Shown in pieces: positions 1-5,275 of a DNA stretch of 5,275 nucleotides (within the stretch, counting starts at the first letter, position 1; the number at the start of each line of letters is the position of its first letter). The DNA is from Clostridia bacterium. Its GTDB lineage: Bacteria > Bacillota > UBA994 > PWPR01. A model generated the notes under the pieces. It had not been told where the DNA came from, ran no database searches, and saw only the letters and a list, made by a program, of their open reading frames with translations. A program made the translations under genes and the position numbers. The stretch lies in NCBI GenBank assembly GCA_003557085.1, contig PWPR01000130.1, positions 1 through 5,275 of the forward strand. The letters run 5' to 3'.

Positions 1-2
1 AA

Positions 3-2753
3 AAAGAAATATATTTTGAACTTATTAATACGCCTACAGATTTTCCTGTGCGAAGAGAGATATATCGGAAGAAATATGACGGGCGTGAATTTCAATATAC
101 CTGGAATACTTATGGTGAACTGGTTAGGAAAGAAATGCGCAAAGGTGATCAATCAGAATGGAATACTGTTAGAGAAGTTGAATATATTGATTCGGGACCC
201 TTGATTCTTCAAGGTATGGTATCTTCAATTTTTGATGCTTATGGACAGGAGATCGAGTATAATTACACAATAGATAATGATGAAAATAGAATTACTATCA
301 TTGAGATGATAGAGCCAATGGTTGGTTCAACCGAACTACAATTTTGCAGTCAGACAGGTTTATTAAGTAAGGTGGTCTCCTCAATGGGAGAAGAACTCTC
401 TTACAACTATGATACTCTATTGCGTATTATTGGCTACGAAGATATTGACAGTGGAACAGTAAATATTTATTACGATACATACAATCGAGTAATTCAGGTT
501 TCTGACCAGCTTGGCAATTCAGTTATAGCTACATATGATCGTTATGGTAGAGTTACAGCAATACGTGACGCTAACTATGAATGGCGTTATTATACTTATG
601 ATTGGATGGGGAATGTTATTTCCCTCATTGATGAAAATGGCTATAAATGGGAGTATGAATTCGATGATATTGGGCGCTTGATTTCTGTTAAAAATCCAGC
701 TGGTGGAGAGGTAAAGGGATATTATAGCTGTTTCGAATATAACAATGACTGTGGAAGAAGGCCACCGAATGCATTGGGACACATTACAAGGGAAGATGGT
801 TCAATTGTCTACCTGAATTATGATGATAAAGGCAGAATATGTAAAATAAATTGGTTGAGTGCGGATAAAACGGAACAATCTTTTGTACTTATAGTATACG
901 ATGAATTAGATCGCATAATAAGTATAACTGATTCTGAAATACCTTTTGATTCTCAAACCTGGGAATATTCGTATCTTTGGACAGGGCTTGATTGGGTTAT
1001 CGAATCTGTCATAGAACCTTCTGGTCATCAAACATATTATGAATATGGTGAGTTAGGTAAGTTATTGCGAGTAGTAATTAAAGATGGGAACGATGAAATA
1101 CATGCCCTTGAAATAGTTTATGATGATAATGACCCCAATTTAATAAGAGCAATCCGCGATCAGGAGGGATTTGGTGCAGAATATGATTTTATAGATAATC
1201 CGGCTGAAGGTCCGCTTGCACTCTTAAACTCAATAACATATAATGATTTACAGGGCAATCGCTATGGAGAGATACACTACGAGTATGACCACCGCGGAAG
1301 GTTGGGGGGTATAGAGAATTTCAGAGATAATGGAAGTAGCGAATTGGAAAAACTCTCAAAATTTCATTATACGTTTGATTCACGAGGACTAGTTTCAGAA
1401 GTTTTGTTGAGCGGTATTGGATCATATGAACCAACCGCAAGATGGAAAGAATATTCCTATGATGAAAAAGGACAGTTAGTAAATGAACAAACAAAAGTCC
1501 AGGGTATGTTTCCAATGATTGAACATGGGGTGGCTTACGAATACGACGCTAATGGTAATCGAGAATTACGTGAAGTAACTGCGGATTGGGGAGGAACGGT
1601 TCTTCAGGAAACATACCATTATTATTCACTTGATGAAACATTGGGTTCTTTTCCTGAACAACTCTATCAAATAAAGGTTGATGGAATTCCAGTATATACT
1701 TATGAGTATGATGCTCGTGGCAATATAAGTAGACGATGGTATGGTGATGAGAGTGCTGGTAATTATGATGAGTTTACCTGGGATTTGCGTGGTCGATTAT
1801 CTTCTATAACACAGCATCGGCTTGGAACAGAATCAACCTGGGAATATTATTACAACCCCTTGGGAAATCGAATAGCAAAAAAGGAAGCTTGCGTCGAACA
1901 TACATGGGAGTATTATATTTTTACAGGATTAAGTCCCTTTGCTGTCCTTCATGGTGAGGAGGAGCCTGGTAATATTATTCACTGGTCATTGAAAAGATCG
2001 TATCTCATCACAGGGATGCCGATTGCTGGAATCATCTATGAACGAGATCATACGACAAGTGCTGGTTCACAGCGGAACTTCTATTTTTACGATCGTATGG
2101 GCAATGTGTCTGATGTATTGAATCAAGATATGGTGAGTTACACCAGCTTTGAACAGGATGCCTTTGGTAACGTAACATCCGGTAATCAGGATGGGGTGCA
2201 TATGATGACAAGAGCCTTTGACTCCGATGCCGGATTTTATAATTTCCACCACCGCTGGTTCGATCCCATTTCGGGTCGTTTTGCATCCCAGAGCCCTTTA
2301 GGGAAGAATGTGAGTATATACGGCTACAGCATGAATAATCCCATGTTGTTCATGGATCCTTATGGCCTGGGAGCAGGTATGACTCCGATGTCTATTAGTG
2401 GGTTGGGATTGGGAAGGAGACTGCGGGATCGACTGGTTAATATTGCGGACAGGTGGGATAGTTGGGGTTGGGGGATGGACGCTATTCGAATGGGATGTAA
2501 TATTCTCTTGCCTGTAGTTATCGGAGCGTTAATAGGAGTGACCTTCGGAACTATTGTTGCTGGAATATACGCAGTGGCTTCTTTAACTGGTGGAATTCTA
2601 TCTGATTTACACCATACACAGCGGATCGCGCCGTTAATAATCGCTGGAAAAGGAGATCTGAGTCATCTGGCAAGTACTTTTAGACAGTTATACGGATTTG
2701 GATTCCCATCACCTAAACCGGTTTCTGGGAAAACGATTGAATGTGGCATGTGA
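3..2753 (+). CDS. Rhs/YD-repeat protein with variable hydrophobic C-terminal tail (5' partial)
   Basis: The frame is open from base 3 to the TGA at 2751-2753, giving 916 residues with the true start outside the window; the GTG at 48 is internal. Rhs proteins form a beta-strand shell that encloses a C-terminal, often toxic, domain and are exported or surface-bound. Tyr/Asp-rich YD repeats fill about residues 80-690. Four consecutive units (YYDTYNRV, TYDRYGRV, TYDWMGNV, EFDDIGR) have their aspartates exactly 21 residues apart (codons at 474, 537, 600, 663). The Rhs-associated core is at about residues 692-789 and includes YDRMGNV, FDPISGRF, IYGYSMNNP and DPYGL. After it come 127 non-core residues (from base 2370): a Gly/Trp-rich part, a hydrophobic stretch at about residues 832-866, and a polar end. 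The first aspartate of the core's usual paired DP motifs is serine here (residue 764, SPLG). The family call is firm; a toxic role for the tail is inference. A cell-wall or surface Rhs protein without toxin activity is the alternative. Confidence 0.93.
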   Translation, partial: KEIYFELINTPTDFPVRREIYRKKYDGREFQYTWNTYGELVRKEMRKGDQSEWNTVREVEYIDSGPLILQGMVSSIFDAYGQEIEYNYTIDNDENRITIIEMIEPMVGSTELQFCSQTGLLSKVVSSMGEELSYNYDTLLRIIGYEDIDSGTVNIYYDTYNRVIQVSDQLGNSVIATYDRYGRVTAIRDANYEWRYYTYDWMGNVISLIDENGYKWEYEFDDIGRLISVKNPAGGEVKGYYSCFEYNNDCGRRPPNALGHITREDGSIVYLNYDDKGRICKINWLSADKTEQSFVLIVYDELDRIISITDSEIPFDSQTWEYSYLWTGLDWVIESVIEPSGHQTYYEYGELGKLLRVVIKDGNDEIHALEIVYDDNDPNLIRAIRDQEGFGAEYDFIDNPAEGPLALLNSITYNDLQGNRYGEIHYEYDHRGRLGGIENFRDNGSSELEKLSKFHYTFDSRGLVSEVLLSGIGSYEPTARWKEYSYDEKGQLVNEQTKVQGMFPMIEHGVAYEYDANGNRELREVTADWGGTVLQETYHYYSLDETLGSFPEQLYQIKVDGIPVYTYEYDARGNISRRWYGDESAGNYDEFTWDLRGRLSSITQHRLGTESTWEYYYNPLGNRIAKKEACVEHTWEYYIFTGLSPFAVLHGEEEPGNIIHWSLKRSYLITGMPIAGIIYERDHTTSAGSQRNFYFYDRMGNVSDVLNQDMVSYTSFEQDAFGNVTSGNQDGVHMMTRAFDSDAGFYNFHHRWFDPISGRFASQSPLGKNVSIYGYSMNNPMLFMDPYGLGAGMTPMSISGLGLGRRLRDRLVNIADRWDSWGWGMDAIRMGCNILLPVVIGALIGVTFGTIVAGIYAVASLTGGILSDLHHTQRIAPLIIAGKGDLSHLASTFRQLYGFGFPSPKPVSGKTIECGM
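2370..2750 (+). other. Variable C-terminal tail of the Rhs protein: candidate membrane-active domain
   Basis: This 127-residue segment follows the DPYGL motif that marks the end of the Rhs core, the place where polymorphic toxin domains are normally attached. I do not recognise its family. It begins with a Gly/Met/Ser-rich linker, then a basic amphipathic patch (GRRLRDRLVNIADRW) and a Trp/Gly motif (WDSWGWGMD). A hydrophobic run of about 35 residues follows (bases 2496-2600), long enough for one long or two short membrane helices and containing G-ALI-G-VTF-G. The last 50 residues are polar and end in ECGM. There is no obvious nuclease, deaminase or ADP-ribosyltransferase motif, and little room for an enzyme outside the hydrophobic part. 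A pore-forming or membrane-disrupting role fits best; a non-toxic linker or truncated domain is the main alternative. Confidence 0.5.
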
Positions 2754-2786
2754 AAGAGTTGATGAATATTAAATATATGTTTCCAG

Positions 2787-2792
2787 TATAAT
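2787..2792 (+). promoter_or_regulatory. Possible -10 element of a promoter for the membrane-protein gene
   Basis: A perfect TATAAT lies in the 88-base gap after the Rhs stop codon, 49 bases before the chosen start codon at 2842. The only -35-like hexamer nearby, TTGATG at 2759-2764, is 22 bases upstream, longer than the usual 16-18, and there is no TG extension. The surroundings are AT-rich, so a chance match is possible. If real, it would let the downstream gene be expressed independently of the Rhs gene. Confidence 0.35.
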
Positions 2793-2827
2793 AGAAAATA
2801 TGTTCAGCTTTATTTGTAAGTCTTGGG

Positions 2828-2833
2828 AAGGAG
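2828..2833 (+). promoter_or_regulatory. Ribosome-binding site that decides the start at 2842
   Basis: AAGGAG sits 8 bases before the ATG at 2842, which is near-ideal spacing. The upstream in-frame ATG at 2800 has only AT-rich sequence before it and no Shine-Dalgarno match, so the shorter 448-residue product is preferred. Confidence 0.8.
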
Positions 2834-2841
2834 TCTCTTTT

Positions 2842-4188
2842 ATGAGTGACAGAAAAGCGATTCACTTTATATCTCACTTTGACAATCTTTATATTGACAA
2901 GAGAGGAAAAAGAAGAAAAATCTGGCCTTTTGATCGAATTCTATTTTGTTCCTTAGGCTCTATAATTATTCTCGCAGTTCTTTATTTCCTTCCATTAGGG
3001 ATGCTGGGAGTACTTAACGAAGCTTCTGGTATCTATGGTATTATTTTCTTATTTATCATACCATTAGGACCGCTGGGTATATATGCTATTCAAAAAAAGG
3101 AAAAGAAAAAGTGTGTAAAAGTAATTAGCCTGAGATCTACCCCGGGCGGCCGGTTCCTAAAACGCTTCGATATTGTTATTTTGATATTGTTTGCTATTTT
3201 TGTGACTTACTTTATCTATATAGCCATTCACCTGCTATTTCCCGGTTCAACTTTATATTTGATCAAATTAGGGGTAATATTTTTGTGTATTATCATTGTT
3301 TTAAGCTCTGGCATTGCTTCTTCCAAGAAGAGGTCCCCTCATACTGTTTTGTTACTATGCAAGGAATTAGGATTTAGCGGCAGTAATAAACTTGTTAGAA
3401 TAGAGCCTGACAGGTTGATTTTGGGGAAAGTCTCAAAAAAAGTATTTTCCTGGGAAAGCGTACAGGAGGTCTATCGGACCGGGAGCCAGGTGTATTTTCT
3501 CAGGATGCACGATAGCGAAGAGATTGCTTGTTTCATCGACTACAGGATTATTGGAACATTTCTCAGAATTTTAAAGGAAAATAATCTTGACGTGCATAAA
3601 AAAAGCGGCGGTTCTAACAAAGTGTATAGGTTTTCAAATATCAGAAATATCTTTGACACCCTGTGGATAGCAATCTATTTGTCAATGTTTTTTTTAATTG
3701 CTGAAAATGTGGGGCGTATAGTTGGTAAGACCTATTATTCGACTTTCACTTATTATTATCTGGGAGTTAATGTATATTCAATAGAAGTCTATTATTATTT
3801 CATGGCAGCCTTTTATATTCTGTTCGCCGTATTCTTGGTTTTTCCCGCTGCCTGGAATATTTTCAAGACATATGAGGTTTACGGGGGGCTGGTAGTAATC
3901 AAGTTGTTTGGCAGGGTGGTGAAGGTCAAAGAGCTTGCTCCCGAAAAGCCTGCCCATTATTACAAGTATTTCCTTGATAAACAGCTTGCCGAACTCTACT
4001 GGTTTCACACCCTTGATGAAAGGTATAAGATTGATTCCAAGACAGATATAAAACTATCGCCATTGAATATATTTGCCGAAATTTACCTCGGTTTCAGGTT
4101 ATGGGCACTTTTTCTGTTTTCCCTGGCGGGTATGAATAACGCAGAACGCAAACTGTGCAGCCTAAAAGCGGAAGGTAGGTTGGAATAA
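2842..4188 (+). CDS. Multi-pass membrane protein with PH-like modules; candidate partner or immunity protein of the Rhs tail
   Basis: The product is 448 residues, starting at the ATG behind AAGGAG and ending at TAA 4186-4188. I do not recognise a named family. Hydrophobic segments lie at about residues 32-55, 62-83, 110-133, 137-158, 271-289 and 316-338, with a weaker one at 411-430. Basic clusters (RGKRRK 21-26, QKKEKKK 84-90, SKKR 161-164) put the N-terminus and the main soluble regions in the cytoplasm by the positive-inside rule. Residues 180-250 read like a bacterial PH/YcxB-type fold: a strand pair around VRIEPDRLILGK, then FSWESVQEVY. Residues 343-366 (TYEVYGGLVVIKLFGRVVK onward) look like a second, partial copy. 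The gene follows the Rhs gene on the same strand, as immunity genes follow polymorphic toxin genes, but the protein is large for an immunity protein. It could instead be an unrelated membrane protein. The gene call is firm; the role is inference. Confidence 0.88.
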   Translation: MSDRKAIHFISHFDNLYIDKRGKRRKIWPFDRILFCSLGSIIILAVLYFLPLGMLGVLNEASGIYGIIFLFIIPLGPLGIYAIQKKEKKKCVKVISLRSTPGGRFLKRFDIVILILFAIFVTYFIYIAIHLLFPGSTLYLIKLGVIFLCIIIVLSSGIASSKKRSPHTVLLLCKELGFSGSNKLVRIEPDRLILGKVSKKVFSWESVQEVYRTGSQVYFLRMHDSEEIACFIDYRIIGTFLRILKENNLDVHKKSGGSNKVYRFSNIRNIFDTLWIAIYLSMFFLIAENVGRIVGKTYYSTFTYYYLGVNVYSIEVYYYFMAAFYILFAVFLVFPAAWNIFKTYEVYGGLVVIKLFGRVVKVKELAPEKPAHYYKYFLDKQLAELYWFHTLDERYKIDSKTDIKLSPLNIFAEIYLGFRLWALFLFSLAGMNNAERKLCSLKAEGRLE

Positions 4189-4579
4189 AGATTTGGGATG
4201 TATTTTGTGATTGGTAGTAATTGGTAAAAACACTCCATTACTACGGAGGATGAAATTAAGGAAACGGTAAAAAGCTGTTAATGATCTGGTTGTTAAAAAA
4301 ACGCTATAAGTTTTTACGGAGAAGCAGTTAAATTAATCGAATACGTTTTTTTTCTGCATGAATGAGCAAAATGAACTTACAGCAATATTCTGCTCTACTC
4401 AAAGAAGCTCTCAGCGTTGATCCAAATCTTGGGGTTAATTATATTTTCTTCCTTAAAATTCGCGATAGTCGAGTTCATTACTGGCGGCACTGATGCGTGC
4501 CTGAGAATAGGTAAATTTCATTATAAGAGTAAGCCGGTTCTGCCAGTCTTATAGCTCCCATTTGTTCACTTCGGCTGTC
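4189..4579. other. Gap of 391 bases between convergent genes, with possible gene remnants
   Basis: No intact gene is supported here. The + strand has protein-like pieces broken by stops: frame 4228-4278 reads HSITTEDEIKETVKSC, the same frame at 4297-4362 reads NAISFYGEAVKLIEY, and another frame at 4362-4493 gives a 43-residue ORF beginning MSKMNLQQYSALLKEAL that has no ribosome-binding site. An imperfect inverted repeat (GTAGTAATTGG 4214-4224 with CCATTACTAC 4235-4244, one bulged T) follows the membrane-protein gene but has no T-tract. A 5-bp GGCAC/GTGCC stem is at 4486-4501. Neither meets the pattern of an intrinsic terminator. Confidence 0.5.
4214..4244. repeat. Imperfect inverted repeat downstream of the membrane-protein gene
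   Basis: GTAGTAATTGG at 4214-4224 pairs with CCATTACTAC at 4235-4244, forming a 10-bp stem with one bulged T and a 10-base loop. It starts 26 bases past the TAA of the membrane-protein gene, a position where an RNA 3'-end structure would be expected. No run of T follows on either side, so calling it an intrinsic terminator is not justified. It may stabilise the 3' end or be chance. Confidence 0.4.
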
Positions 4580-5275
4580 TTACCTTCCTGTTTGTTCCTC
4601 CGGCAGCAGTTCCAGGTATACACTCCAATGTACCGGGAGTCTTCTACCTATTGTATATTCAAACTGTTGAGGGAAATCACCGTAAATCTCCTGGGCATAA
4701 CTTATGGCATCGCTGTTTTCCAGGTAAGCTGCCCCCTGGCTTCTTGAACTGGTTTTCCACGCCAGAAAATAACTCCCCGGTTCCAGGGTTACATATTGAG
4801 GGGAACCCTTAATTACCGGAGCTTCTATCCAACCCCCGTCATCGGGAGGTGATATGTCGCCTGATTCCCAGACCAGGCGGGTAAGGTCTTTACCGCCGTA
4901 TATACCCAGCCGGAAAGTTCCCTTTCCAGACAGGGCATAGAGGTTGAAGCTGACCACATCTACGGGTATATCAAGTTCTACGGGACTGAAGTGCATCAGG
5001 TCATGAAAAGACGTCAGTGTCTTTACGATCCGGCCGGGGCTTGTATACATCCCTGTAAGAAGTGCGTCCTGATCGGCAAGGAATGCGGCTGAACGCAGTC
5101 TCAGCGCCTGAATTGCCGATTTACGCTGCGGCAGACCGCTTGTATCATCCAGCCGGACTTTAACGAGGCGTGCAGGAAGGGTTTCTGTTCCCACATATGC
5201 GGTACGGTTTTCCATGTCAAAAGCCGAGCACCCGCTATGGTACTCACGCGCTTCCAGTTCAAGAGCGCCCAGCCG
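4580..5275 (-). CDS. Beta-propeller-repeat protein with C-terminal beta-rich domain (5' partial)
   Basis: The frame on the minus strand is open from the right window edge to the TAA at 4580-4582, giving 231 residues. The ATG at 5213-5215 is internal, because the preceding 20 codons continue the same repeat. Residues 1-41 (GALELEA, AFDMENRTAYVGT, PARLVKVRL) and about 55-86 (ALRLRSAAF, LLTGMYTSPGRIVKT) are two blades of a known propeller-type repeat in which a strand ending YxGT is followed by xPGRVVKV. Such repeats usually occur in tandem in secreted or surface proteins, so more blades probably lie beyond the edge. Residues 95-225 form a non-repeated tail rich in alternating hydrophobic residues (VDVVSFNLYAL, TFRLGIYG, YVTLEPGSYFLAWKT, WSVYLELLP), suggesting a beta-sandwich of unknown binding function. 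No membrane anchor or sorting motif is seen at the C-terminus. The gene is convergent with the Rhs locus and clearly richer in G+C, so it is a separate transcription unit. The repeat assignment is fairly sure; the function is unknown. Confidence 0.85.
   Translation of the reverse strand, partial: RLGALELEAREYHSGCSAFDMENRTAYVGTETLPARLVKVRLDDTSGLPQRKSAIQALRLRSAAFLADQDALLTGMYTSPGRIVKTLTSFHDLMHFSPVELDIPVDVVSFNLYALSGKGTFRLGIYGGKDLTRLVWESGDISPPDDGGWIEAPVIKGSPQYVTLEPGSYFLAWKTSSRSQGAAYLENSDAISYAQEIYGDFPQQFEYTIGRRLPVHWSVYLELLPEEQTGR

Noticed and set aside
48..50. GTG as start codon of the Rhs protein
   Set aside because: The frame is open to the left edge with Rhs-like residues before it and there is no ribosome-binding site; the gene is simply cut by the window.
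519..782. Open frame on the minus strand inside the Rhs gene (87 residues)
   Set aside because: It is antisense to strongly conserved YD repeats and has no ribosome-binding site or recognisable domain.
2032..2286. Minus-strand open frames opposite the Rhs core
   Set aside because: They are shadows of the conserved core coding sequence, with His/Arg/Ser-rich translations unlike real proteins.
2800..2802. ATG as start of the membrane protein (462 residues)
   Set aside because: It has no Shine-Dalgarno sequence, while the in-frame ATG at 2842 has AAGGAG at ideal spacing.
4297..4315. AAAAAC/GTTTTT hairpin
   Set aside because: The stem is only 6 bp and almost all A-T, easily formed by chance in this AT-rich gap.
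4346..4353. T8 run as an intrinsic terminator
   Set aside because: No stable G+C-rich hairpin lies directly upstream; only 4-bp or purely AT pairings could be found.
4531..4577. Inverted repeat AAGCCG / CGGCTG near the end of the propeller gene
   Set aside because: Only about five pairs with a loop of over 30 bases and no adjacent T-run on the minus strand; not a credible terminator.
5213..5215. Minus-strand ATG as start of the propeller protein
   Set aside because: The 20 codons before it stay open to the window edge and complete the first repeat (GALELEA ... GCSAFD), so it is internal.

Overview
This window looks like bacterial accessory or cell-surface DNA. It holds two co-oriented genes on the left (+ strand) and one convergent gene fragment on the right (- strand). 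The left two-thirds is AT-rich: sample 60-base lines run about 28-42% G+C. The right end is near 55% in a sampled line. A strong AAGGAG ribosome-binding site before the middle gene, the low G+C and the style of the Rhs protein are compatible with a Bacillota (Clostridia- or Bacilli-like) host. That is an inference of low confidence, because no taxonomic marker gene is present.

Positions 1-2753 carry the 3' part of a large Rhs/YD-repeat protein whose 5' end lies outside the window. It has many tyrosine/aspartate-rich repeats, then a recognisable Rhs-associated core ending in the DPYGL motif, then a non-conserved C-terminal tail of 127 residues. The tail contains a long glycine-rich hydrophobic segment with a GxxxGxxxG zipper. 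Positions 2842-4188 encode an unrecognised multi-pass membrane protein. It has two possible PH-like cytoplasmic modules and starts 88 bases after the Rhs stop codon. By position and topology it is the natural candidate for an immunity or partner protein of the Rhs tail, so the pair may be a membrane-targeting polymorphic toxin with its protector. This is an inference from layout, not a recognised family match.

Positions 4189-4579 contain no convincing intact gene. Short protein-like stretches interrupted by stops suggest a decayed gene. Positions 4580-5275 (- strand) hold the 3' end of a gene for a beta-propeller-repeat protein with a C-terminal beta-rich domain, probably surface-exposed or secreted. 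Its higher G+C and opposite orientation suggest that it belongs to a different transcription unit and perhaps a different evolutionary block from the Rhs locus. No RNA gene, insertion sequence, CRISPR array or convincing intrinsic terminator was seen.
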